Below, one piece after another: positions 31,201 to 41,100 of a DNA stretch of 64,000 nt; positions within the stretch are counted from its first letter, which is position 1; every line of letters begins with the position of its first letter. The translations under genes were made by a program, and so were the position numbers. The notes under the pieces were generated by a model that saw only the letters and a list, made by a program, of their open reading frames with translations, did not search any database and had not been told where the DNA came from. Source of the stretch: a virus; the IMG/VR virus record IMGVR_UViG_3300043449_000843, positions 1-64,000 of that record. One strand, 5' to 3'.

Positions 31201-31220
31201 GTGGATCTAACCCAAGATAA
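28203..31220 (+). CDS. gp5: Baseplate spike gp5 with C-terminal lytic transglycosylase-like domain (1005 aa)
   Basis: Residues ~15-130 are the OB-fold domain (LPNPGPYLAKIVTNVDPLKQGALEVEL, then GFWAVPPDVGVTVMVIF). Residues ~370-590 are beta-helix needle repeats (GGDFMMNVQGNFEIRS, VKVGKDIKIGAEGKI). A run of 14 glycines (~664-677) then leads to a helical enzyme domain (~730-905) with IIGLETGLSFEPSCG, where the Glu fits a transglycosylase catalytic acid, followed by GRMGFFQWND. In T4 gp5 the lysozyme lies between the OB fold and the needle; here a wall-degrading domain seems to be attached after the needle. The Gln/Asn/Thr-rich segment (~905-950) is probably a linker to a short C-terminal piece. 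Confidence 0.85.
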   Translation: MSIDKRADNVINKSLLPNPGPYLAKIVTNVDPLKQGALEVELLRPIGNQPEMNQQLFVVRYLSPFYGVTSIDHTASDAADFNNTQKSYGFWAVPPDVGVTVMVIFVDSDPGQGFWIGCVQDALMNHMIPGIAGSEYTQEQVRFNDDTQWGDMEQTQSRYNTTFLPVGEVNRRPFKEGKATPDPNVESNKKPIHPIAEHILEQGLTNDRHRGVYTSSARRESPSNVYGWSTPGPVDKRQNAIKGKVGRAKNKIDKFVSRMGGHCIIMDDGDERFLRKTRPWEGPDEYADVENGEEGLVDWPRDESFRIRTRKGAQILMHTSEDFIYICNSRGTAWMEFTSNGKIQFYAKEGVHMGSGSDIQMTSTRHITQHANGHHIVYSVGNTVVTTEGDHSLTARGSTFHRSDNDHSLVAANHCYVEGQAGHHIRGENLNFSGNSHEWTVGGDFMMNVQGNFEIRSQNTIIGADLNLHLKAGQEARIKGLDVFINAGQDVSIAPSQDFNVQAENKICMTSAEDASLKSEKAGIKLDAKTGLDVKVGKDIKIGAEGKIGVGAAGDIILKSKANVHLNGPNADPPAPGLTMNYDPSDAVEADEAAGAAAPAVAGGGVCRATEAPLSVAPRVGICLNKLVPVSEPFQHECSGPVQTSARALDCSDPRTVAPPPSQGGGGGGGGGGGGGGYTIRSLPDDAAKIPWSRGGGADGQLHTTYKHTDHDLVNTPYVSPPLEADYARKHPAEWTKDKEFLSKCGQIAQKCQAEMLDLLTIIGLETGLSFEPSCGKEHGRMGFFQWNDDTAGEIGTSTGALKHMSRVQQLDYCDKWLKKWGYPKGLEKMYLSVMAPAAMNIAEGQEIYKMGTDEWHANKTWREKPSGRITLKGVRDSLAKIRARVKAMLDSSGIETGPQQEKADQQKKQAQQQNPTGDVSTNNATPNPGTSTSTQATGNMPKVVTYAGQQYFDAKAGLPTPPAGFQWVGTEYASLVNTASNSAMTVPQALSILGSMRSGGSNPR
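30192..30233 (+). repeat. 14 consecutive glycine codons
   Basis: A GGN-rich tract (GGC/GGA/GGT) encodes an uninterrupted Gly14 linker between the needle and the enzymatic domain of gp5. Such tracts vary in length by slippage. Confidence 0.9.
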
Positions 31221-31235
31221 GGGATAACTATTATT

Positions 31236-31676
31236 ATGGCAACGGTAGGTTTTGATAACTTAAGATTAGGTCCGACTACTACAGAAGGACAACAAAAAAT
31301 ACTTACATCTAGAACCTATAGAGGTTTTAGCTCAGTAAATTCTTCTGTACGTAATACAATTTTATATGATCTTGAATTAATAAAACAAGATCTTATAAAT
31401 CACTTTCATATACGTAAAGGTGAAAAACTTGAAAATCCCGAATTTGGAACAATTATTTGGGATGCATTGTATGAACCGTTAACTGAACAATTGAAACAAG
31501 TTATAGTTAACGATGTAACAGATATAGTTAATTCAGATCCTAGAACACAAACAGTAAAAATTATTGTAACGCAAAAAGACAATGCTATACAGATAGAAGT
31601 AACACTGATATATTTGCCATATAATATACAGGATACTATGCAGTTTAGCTTTGATAAAAAGAACGGTCTAGCGTAA
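31236..31676 (+). CDS. gp25: Baseplate wedge protein gp25 (146 aa)
   Basis: The conserved core IKQDLINHFHIRKGEKLENPEFGTIIWDALYEP is the gp25 signature and includes the NPEFG turn and the hydrophobic helix that plugs into the sheath. The length is close to T4 (132 aa). gp25 belongs to a lysozyme-like-fold family without lytic activity and anchors the first sheath ring to the wedge. It lies between gp5 and gp6 with short gaps. Confidence 0.94.
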   Translation: MATVGFDNLRLGPTTTEGQQKILTSRTYRGFSSVNSSVRNTILYDLELIKQDLINHFHIRKGEKLENPEFGTIIWDALYEPLTEQLKQVIVNDVTDIVNSDPRTQTVKIIVTQKDNAIQIEVTLIYLPYNIQDTMQFSFDKKNGLA

Positions 31677-31682
31677 CTGTTA

Positions 31683-31732
31683 TTAACTACATACATTATT
31701 ATAATAATAAATAAAGAAAACAAGGTAGTTAA
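31683..31732 (+). promoter_or_regulatory. Inverted repeat in the gp6 leader
   Basis: TTAACTAC (31683-31690) and GTAGTTAA (31725-31732) form an 8-bp perfect stem around an AT-rich loop that holds a 14-bp palindrome (31695-31708) and AATAAATA (31706-31713). The right arm begins at the last G of the AAGG (31722-31725) before the gp6 ATG, so pairing could limit ribosome access. Confidence 0.4.
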
Positions 31733-31735
31733 TTT

Positions 31736-34700
31736 ATGTCAACAACCGGAAGGCAACAGAATCTATTTCTAGCTGAAGACTGGAAAAAAATATATCAAAC
31801 ATTTAGTAATGCAGATTTTTCAAGTTATGACTTTGAAAATCTACGTCGTGTTATGATACAATATCTAAGAGAAAAATATCCAGAAGATTTTAATGACTAT
31901 ATCGAATCAAGTGAATATCTTGCTCTTATAGATTTGTTTGCATTCTTAGGACAAAGTTTATCTTTCCGTATTGATTTGAATGCTCGTGAAAACTTTTTAG
32001 AGCTTGCTGAACGTCGTGAGAGTGTTTTACGTTTAGCTCAACTTATAAGTTATAATCCATCTAGAAATATTGCAGCTAATGGACTTTTAAAGGTTGATAA
32101 TATTTCTACAACAGAAGAAATATACGATGCTAACGGTAGAAATTTATCAAACTTGTCAGTTACCTGGAATGATAGTACTAACAGTAATTGGGCCGATCAG
32201 TTCACAAGAATAATGAATTCTGCAATGGTGGCAGAAAATTCTTTTGGAATTCCTGTTTCAAATGATGTTATTGGAAACATTTATTCAGAACAGTATAAGT
32301 TTAACACTACTAATGCAGGAATACCTTTATATAGTTTTAGTACAGTTGTTAATGGCACAAGTATGGATTTCGAAGCAGTTAGCACAATTATTAAAGATGG
32401 AATGATAACAGAAGAAACTCCTGCAAGAGGCAATAAGTTATCTATGATCTTTAGAAATGATTATAAAGGACTAGGAAGTATTAATACTGGTTGGTTTATG
32501 CATTTTAAACAAGGTAATCTTGTTTATAGAGAATTTACAAATAACAGTCCAACAACTAATGAAATTGTAAACATTAACGATGTAAATATTAACGACGATG
32601 ATGTTTGGCTATATGGGTTAGATTCACAAGGAAATGAATCATCTCTTTGGACGAAAGTAACTGCAATTACAGGTAATAACATCATTTATAATAGTCTTAA
32701 TAAGACCATAAGAAATATCTATCAAGTGCAGACTAGAGCAGGTGATACTATTTCTTTATTATTTGCTGATGGAATTTTTGGAAATTTACCAAAAGGAACA
32801 TTCCGTGTATATTATAGAACATCAAACGGGTTAACATTTTTTCTTAACCCTAAGGATATGAAAAGCGTTAATGTTAAAATTTCTTATATTTCTAAAAAAG
32901 GATCTAGTGAGTCACTTACTATTGGTATGTCTCTTAAAAGTGTAGTTACAAACGCTAGTGCAGCTGAATCAATAACTGATATCAAGAGACATGCTCCTTT
33001 AACTTATTACATTCAGAATAGAATGGTAACAGGAGAAGATTATAATCTAGCACCGTTGAGTGTGAGTCAGTCTATTGCAAAAATTAAGACTATAAACAGA
33101 ACATCTAGCGGTATTAGTAGAAATTTTGATCTAATTGATGCAAGTGGAAAGTATAGTTCTATTAATGTATTTTGTACAGATGGCATCATTTATAAAGAAA
33201 TGATTTATAACTCATTTACATTTACATATAGATCACGTACAGAAATTAGTGCAATTATTCAAAATCAGATACAGCCTCTAGTAACATCAAAGTTTATGAG
33301 AGATTTTTATTACGAAAAGTATAATAAAATTATTTTACAAGATGTAAACCCTCAGTTTATTCAAGCAACTAGTGCAGTTAACGAGTCAAGTGGATATATT
33401 GCTGATTTAGTAGACACATTACCACTTAAAGTTGGAAGTTATACAGCTAGTAGCTTAAAATATATAGAGCCAGGGGCACTTGTTAAATTTGTAGCTCCAA
33501 ACGGATTCTATTTTGATGCTAATAATAATTTAACAACCACTGAATCATCTATTACATCAACTAGTTTGTGGGCTAAAGTTGTCGCGGTTGCAGGAGACGG
33601 AACAGCAAGCGGGTATGGATTCTTAAGCTCGGGCTTTGGACCGATTGTTTTTGATCAAGTAATTCCGACATCGGCATTGGTTTATCAAATAATTCCAAAG
33701 TTTACAAGTACAATACCAGCAGATACCTTATCGTTAATTACTGAACTTATTTTTAATAATAAGAACTTTGGTTTACGATATGACCTTAACTATAGAATTT
33801 GGCAAGTTGTATATGATAGAAATCTAAACCTTTTAGACGCTTGGAGTTTAATTAAAGCAGCAGATAATACTGGTGAAAAGTTAGACAGTAGCTGGTTAGT
33901 AGCGTTTAATACAGATGGTATAACTTACACGGTAACCTATAGAGGTCTTGAGTATTATTTTGAATCAGTTTTAGAAAATAGATTTTACTTCGATGGAAGC
34001 AGAAAGATTTATGACATAACTACCGGTAAAGTAAAGAAAGACATGGTTTCTATATTGAAGTTTAACACTTTTCCTAATAGTTCTACAACATTAGGTAAAG
34101 ATTATCCTTTTGAGATAATTGATGTAGCGACCGAAATGGAAGGATATGCAAGTAGTAGAACAGTAAAAATAACCTTTGCTGATCGCGATGATGACGGCAC
34201 CGTTGATGATCCTGAATCGTTTAATGTAATTGTAGATGATTCTGTTGACAATCAAAATAGATTTGTATTTTTTGAAAAATATACCACAGAATCATATGTT
34301 GAAGATTATAGATATGTTGCAAACACAGAAAATAAATTTCTTATTTTTGAGTTAGAGACAGAAGTAACTAATCTTGCAGATTTTAATGATGGACAGTTAT
34401 TTTATTTTTACGGAGTTGATTTAGTTAAGAGATATGTTGCATCAGAACAGAAGTTAGTTATCGATACTAATCACTATGCAGCAATTGGAAGAAATAACAT
34501 TAACTTTTATTATCTTCACAATGCTGATCAAAGTTATAGAATCGATCCTAGTGCAAGTAATATAATGGATACATATATATTAACAAAGGATTATGATACT
34601 CAGTATCGTGCATGGATAGTAGGCAATATTACAGAAGAGCCTCTCCCTCCTAGCTCAACCGAATTGTTTTTAACATACGGCTCTGAGTTAAATCAAATTA

Positions 34701-35179
34701 AGAGTATAAGTGATGAAATCATTTATCATCCAGTAAAGTACAGGGTGTTATTTGGAAGAAATGCTTATAGTAGATTACAAGCATCTTTTAAGGTTGTAAA
34801 GAATAAAGAACAAGTTATTACTGACAATGAAGTTAAGGCACGCATTATTACAGCAATTAATCAATACTTTAGTGTTGATAATTGGGATTTTGGTGATACA
34901 TTCTATTTTACAGAATTATCAACATATGTAATGAACCAGTTGGTTCCATACATTACAACATTCTTAATTGTTCCTACTAATAGTGATCAAGTTTATGGTA
35001 GTTTACAGCAGATTACATCACAACCGAATGAGATTTTTATTAGCGGAGCAACAGTTAATGATATAGAAGTTATTGATGCAATAACAGCATCTAAAATCAA
35101 AGCTCCCGGGTATATTGTCACTTCTGATACAGTCGATATTAATACTACTTTATTACAAAGCGCAATTAGTAAACTTTAA
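31736..35179 (+). CDS. gp6: Baseplate wedge protein gp6 (1147 aa)
   Basis: The N-terminal ~130 residues contain FSSYDFENLRRVMIQYLREKYPEDF, LIDLFAFLGQSLSFRIDLNARENFL and RLAQLISYNPSRN, the typical gp6 start (a baseplate J-like core). gp6 forms the iris ring that controls baseplate opening. It is much longer than T4 gp6 (660 aa), with the extra length in beta-rich segments between ~560 and ~1000. A later conserved piece is YRVLFGRNAYSRLQASFKVVKN. It directly precedes the giant gene, as gp6 precedes gp7 in T4. Confidence 0.9.
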   Translation: MSTTGRQQNLFLAEDWKKIYQTFSNADFSSYDFENLRRVMIQYLREKYPEDFNDYIESSEYLALIDLFAFLGQSLSFRIDLNARENFLELAERRESVLRLAQLISYNPSRNIAANGLLKVDNISTTEEIYDANGRNLSNLSVTWNDSTNSNWADQFTRIMNSAMVAENSFGIPVSNDVIGNIYSEQYKFNTTNAGIPLYSFSTVVNGTSMDFEAVSTIIKDGMITEETPARGNKLSMIFRNDYKGLGSINTGWFMHFKQGNLVYREFTNNSPTTNEIVNINDVNINDDDVWLYGLDSQGNESSLWTKVTAITGNNIIYNSLNKTIRNIYQVQTRAGDTISLLFADGIFGNLPKGTFRVYYRTSNGLTFFLNPKDMKSVNVKISYISKKGSSESLTIGMSLKSVVTNASAAESITDIKRHAPLTYYIQNRMVTGEDYNLAPLSVSQSIAKIKTINRTSSGISRNFDLIDASGKYSSINVFCTDGIIYKEMIYNSFTFTYRSRTEISAIIQNQIQPLVTSKFMRDFYYEKYNKIILQDVNPQFIQATSAVNESSGYIADLVDTLPLKVGSYTASSLKYIEPGALVKFVAPNGFYFDANNNLTTTESSITSTSLWAKVVAVAGDGTASGYGFLSSGFGPIVFDQVIPTSALVYQIIPKFTSTIPADTLSLITELIFNNKNFGLRYDLNYRIWQVVYDRNLNLLDAWSLIKAADNTGEKLDSSWLVAFNTDGITYTVTYRGLEYYFESVLENRFYFDGSRKIYDITTGKVKKDMVSILKFNTFPNSSTTLGKDYPFEIIDVATEMEGYASSRTVKITFADRDDDGTVDDPESFNVIVDDSVDNQNRFVFFEKYTTESYVEDYRYVANTENKFLIFELETEVTNLADFNDGQLFYFYGVDLVKRYVASEQKLVIDTNHYAAIGRNNINFYYLHNADQSYRIDPSASNIMDTYILTKDYDTQYRAWIVGNITEEPLPPSSTELFLTYGSELNQIKSISDEIIYHPVKYRVLFGRNAYSRLQASFKVVKNKEQVITDNEVKARIITAINQYFSVDNWDFGDTFYFTELSTYVMNQLVPYITTFLIVPTNSDQVYGSLQQITSQPNEIFISGATVNDIEVIDAITASKIKAPGYIVTSDTVDINTTLLQSAISKL

Positions 35180-35197
35180 TCAAGGAATATAAAATAA

Positions 35198-38100
35198 ATG
35201 GAACAAGACGATTTTAATGAGCTTCCCCTACCGCAAGGTCCTGAGAACCAAATTAAAAGACAAACTTTTAGACACCTACCAAATTTCTTTAGAACTGATT
35301 CAAATAAGAAATTTTTAGGTGGAACAGTAGACGTTATTACACAACCAGGCACCTTAACACGTCTTAGCTCATATATTGGTCGTAGAGACATTCCGAATTA
35401 TTCATTTGATGATGTTTACATTCAAGAAACATCTACACCTAGACAGTATTATCAGCTAGAGCCAGCATTTGTTAATGAGGATCCAGTAACAGGTAAAAAT
35501 AGATGGTATGGTGATTATATTGATTATATTAATAGTCTTAAATATTTTGGCGCAGACGTTGTAAATCATAGTAAACTTAATAAACAAGAATCATACACTT
35601 GGAATCCTCATATAGATTGGGACAAGTTCACAAACTATCCAGAGTATTATTGGATAGCTAGTGGACCAGATCCGGTAACAATCTACGGCCAAATGGAAAA
35701 TATTGTATCAGAATTTACTGTTACTTCTATTGATCAGATTGATAATAGGGGATATATTTTTACTCCAGATGGGTTAACAGTTAACCCGAGATTAACATTG
35801 TATCGTGGAGTAACATATAAGTTTAATATTAATACTCCTCATATGAAGTTTGCTATTAAAACAGAAAATGATCCAAGCGACGGTTATTTTTATAATATCG
35901 GCGTTAGTGCAAGAAATGTTGAAAAGGGTATAGTTACTTTTACAGTTCCTTATGAAGCACCAGATCTTTTGTATTATATGGATAATACTATTAGAGAAAA
36001 TCTTGGTATTTCAGATTCAGTTGTAGGAATGATCGATATTAAAGATATCAAGGAAGCTTCTGCATTAAATGTAGAGACTGAAATATTAGGTAAGAAAAAT
36101 TTTAAAAGTAGTAACGGTATAGAGTTTATTAATGGCTTAAAGGTAAAATTTGCAGGTAATGTTACACCTTCCAAGTATGCTAAAGGTTTTTGGTATGTTG
36201 AAGGGGTAGGTAACAGGATCGTTTTAATCAATACATTAGATTTAGAAGCCCCTGCGACATTTATTAAAGGTATTGATGTTCCCTGGGATGATCAAGGCTT
36301 TGACACATTACCTTTTGAAAATGCTGATAACTATCCTTTAACTAAAGATTATCTAGTAATTAATAGAGCTTCGCGAGATCGTAATAACTGGGCTAGAACC
36401 AATCGCTGGTTTCATAGAACAGTATTGGAAGTTACAGCTAATGCCAATGGACAAATTGCTAACCTAGATCAATCAACTAGAGCAAATCGTCCTATTATTG
36501 AGTTTGAACCTGATCTCAAATTATTCAATCATGGATATTTTGCTAAGCCAGATGTTGATTTAGTAGATACAGTTACAACTGATGTGTTCTCTACTATTGA
36601 AGGAAGTGCAGGATATATTGTTGATGGTGAGCAACTACTACCAGGTTATAGAGTATTGTTTACTGCTGATCCTGATATAACAGTACAAGGAAGAATTTTT
36701 GAAGTAAAAAGAATTACAAATGTTTACGAAAATGTAAACATCGAGACCCCTGTTGTTTCAATATCTTCTTTTAAAAATATAATAAAAGTTGCTAATACTT
36801 TTGGATTTAGACCCGGTACTAAGGTTCAATTTATTGGTAATGTAGCTGGAGGGTTGTCATCTACTTTAGAATATTATGTTATTAAGGAAAATTTTAATTC
36901 TACTAGTTTAAGTGTAAGTTTAGTCAAGGGTGGTGACGCTGTAGTGCTTACAGATGCAATTAATTTAAGTATGAAGATGATTGCTATAGGGGTTGCACGT
37001 AGAAAGTCACAGCTAACTTTACAGGAAGTAAAAGATACTGATCCTGTTGAAGGACAAATAGCATATGTAACTAAGGGAAAGAATTATAGAGGAACATCAT
37101 TTTATTATCAAGATGGTAAGTGGCATCAAGCTCAGAAGAAAACTGATATAAATCAAGCACCAATGTTTGATCTGTTTGATGAGTCATTAGTAAGTTACTC
37201 TGATAAAACAGTTTATCCTTTTAGTACATTTAAAGGAACACCGCTTTTTAATTACAAAGTAAGTGAAGATAGAAATCAAAAGCCAGATAGTGAGCTTGGT
37301 TTTCCATTAGTATATCGTGCAATTGATAACGTCGGTGATATTGAATTTGAGTTTAGCTTACAAAAGGGATCGTGGTCATATGAATTAAACAACGAGTTAA
37401 CTACAGTTAATTCATATGAGGGATATCTACGTAAGTGGAATTTAGATAATAACTTTTCTTATACTAATGGTTGGGTAAAAACTGATAGACCCTCAGAGCA
37501 GAATGTAGTAAGAGTCTTAAAAGTAGAGTCACAAACAAACTTAATTCCAGTTGATGTATTTGATGATACACCTATATTGTATGCTTTAGAACAGGCTAAT
37601 CATATTCTAAATGGTAATCAGTTTTATATGGCAATTCAGGATAATTCCGGTAGAGAGTTATCTGATACTGATTATTGGTTGCCGTATCAGTTTAAAGATC
37701 AGTATAAAGAGGATTTTGATTTTGATACAAAGTATGCACAAAGAGACATAGTTAAGTATCGTAATCTATATTACATTGCACTTGAAGATGTTAAAGGACA
37801 GCTTCCTACTAACACTGATTTTTGGAAGTTAATATTCCAAGGATATAAGTTTAAGGGTGAATTTAATAGACTTGGAACATATCAAGTTGACGATATTGTT
37901 ACGTATAACAGTTATACATATATTGCAATAAGAGATAACAATGGACAGAATGAACCTACTGACGTAATTTACTGGAAATTGTTAGTAAAAGGTCCTAGTA
38001 ATTTTCAAGGTGAGTTTAATCTTGCTCCTAGTTCTTATGCAGGTGAATTTAGCCTAGGTAAAAATTATTTTGTTAACAACGTTGTTAATTACAACAACAC

Positions 38101-41100
38101 TTTTTATATTGCAGTAAGAAATAGTGCAAACATTGATGTAACAAATACAAATTATTGGGAAGCATTACTTCCTGGAAGTTATAATCCAGAAACAGGGTTA
38201 AAGAAAACTGTAACTTATAAAGCTAAAGACATTGTAAGTTATGGATTATATCTTTATCTTTCAATTGGAACAGAAAACACAGGTAATTTGCCAACTGATA
38301 CAAATTATTGGATGCAATTATCTTCTGGATCAACTTTTCCAGTTTATTATAATACAGGAGCAATGTATCATACAGGACAAATTGTAGCTCTTGATGCAAG
38401 ACCAAAGATTGATTATAGAATACGTGTATATGTTAATGATGTTAAAAGAACAGATCTATCACTTAATATAGTTGATGGAGTTGCTTATATTACTTTTGAC
38501 ACACCTTTATCTCCAGGAGACAAGGTAGTTTATAAGATACGTTCTATATCAAATAAAAATGTAAAAGGTTATTATGAAATACCATTAAATTGGCAAAACA
38601 ATCCGTTTAACGAAACACTAGATACATTTTCGTTTGGTGAAGTTCTTGATCATACAAAAACTATAGTAGAAAATTCTCCAGGATTTACAGGAAAATTTCC
38701 TGGAATTAATAATCTATCAAACTTAGGGCCAATATCACAGTACGGCCGTAAGTTTATGCAGCACACTGGACCGATGAGTTTATCTGCATTTTTAATGATT
38801 GATAAAAAAGTTAATATCATTAAGGCATTACAATGGTGTAGCCGTGAATATACACAATTCAAAAAAGATATTGTATTTAGAATGCAAACATCAGGTTATG
38901 ATGGAACACCTAGAGACATTGCTGATCAACTTTTACAAGATTATTCAAAATCAAAGAACTTAGGAAAGTCGGCATTTTATTTCTCAGACATGGTGCCTTA
39001 CTCAGCATCCTCAGTAAGAGAGTATTCTGTTGATGATCCTAGATTCCCAATTTTTTCTATTGATAGTTTATTCAATCCATTAGAACATACTAGAAGAGCA
39101 ATACTTGTATATCTTAATGAAGTACAATTACTTTATGGAAAAGATTACGAATTTGATACAGAAGATGCATTTATTAAAATAATTGCACCTATTTACGAAA
39201 ATGACATTATTTTAATTAAAGATTATAATACAACTAACGGGTGCTATGTTCCTTTAACTCCGTCTAAATTAGGTTTATATCCATTGTACGAACCTATGAT
39301 TTATCTTGATACTACATATAGAAAGATAGTCCTTAACGACGATGGAACCGAGTCAACAGTTGTTGAAAGTCGTAAAGTAATACAAGGTCACGACGGTAGT
39401 CTCTTTACTGCTTATAACGATTATAGAGATGAAGTATTATTAGAAATTGAAAAAAGAATTTTTAATAACACTAAAGTTCATTATGATCCAGAAATTTTTG
39501 ATGTCAATGATGTAATGACTGGATATTACCGTCGAACAGATTTTACTAAAGCAGAAATTAATGATATTCTTATAACTGAATTCTTAAGATGGAATCAAAT
39601 TCCAAGTCTTGATTTTAATTCACCTGAGTTAAGAATACCTGTTCCGGGTATCGATCTTGAAAAAACTCCTCCTAGATATAAATGGGTAGATGGAGATTCG
39701 TTTACTTACAATTATAATAAATCATATGCTCCGAATGGTGTAGAAGAATTGCACGGTTATTGGAGAGGTGTGTACAAGTACTTCTATGATACAGATCGCC
39801 CTCATACACATCCTTGGGAAATGCAAGGATTTAGTATTAAGCCAATGTGGTGGGACGAAGTTTATGGCCTCGCTCCATACACTTGTGATAATGTTATTAT
39901 GTGGGATGCAATTGAAAAGGGACAGATTGGTGATCCAAATAATCCAAGAATAAACACAAAGTATGCTCGTCCAGGATTAAGTTTATACATTCCGGTCGAT
40001 AGTGAAGGTAATTTATTAAGTCCTATAGAAAGCGGATTAGCATATAACTTCTCAAAAGTTAATTCTATAGGAAGGTACACATTTGGTGATCAAGCTCCAG
40101 TAGAAACAGCATGGCGCCAGTCTAGCGAGTATCCTTTTGCAGTTATGATTGTAATGTGTACATTAAGAGGTGCCGAATTTATCGGTAAAATGTGGGATAG
40201 ATTTACAATTAAACGTGATATTACAGGACAAATCTATTCAACAGTTACAAAGAAAAAATTAAACACAGCTGAGCTACCTTTTGCTAATGAATTGCAAGAA
40301 GATGGAACTAGGACTTTTACTAGCGGTTTAGCTAACATCATTGATGAATACGTTTTGATTTATCAAAACATTGATTATGATTATTACAAAAAATTAATTA
40401 GAGGTTTAGATGTTAAGCTAAGGTATCGTGTTAGCGGATTTACTAGTAAAGAAAAAATAAAGGTTTTACTAGATAGTCGTACACCTAATTCTTCCGGTAC
40501 AGTATTTTTACCTTCAGAAAATTATAAAATATTTTATAACAAGAGTGCTCCTGTAGAAACTGTAACATATAGTGGAGTTATTATAGAAAAATCAGATTAC
40601 GGATATGCTGTTACAGGATACGATTCTTTAAAAAGTGTATTTGAAATATTTCCAGCAAGACTATCAGCATCTGATGTTTTAATTAATGTTGGCGGAATAT
40701 CAGATAGTTATGTTGATTGGGCACCAGGACAGTATTATGTATCTGGGCAGCTTGTTAAGATACAATCAAATTATTATAGAGCATTGCTAAATCACACATC
40801 TAGTATTTCGGTTGGTGAGGATATTGATGCTAAAAAGTGGCAAAAATTACAGTCATTACCTATTACAGGAGGGCGTGATGCATATGTAAGAACTAAGTTT
40901 ATTAATGTTCCTGTAAAAGTACCATATGGAACGGTGTTTACTGATATTCAATCTGTAGTTGATTTCTTATTAGGGTACCAAGCAAGGCTTAGAGATTGGG
41001 GGTTTCAATTTGATGACTTTAGTAATGATTTAAATTTACCTCTTAATTGGTTAACGAGTGCTAAAGAGTTTATGTTTTGGACTTTACAAAATTGGGTCAA

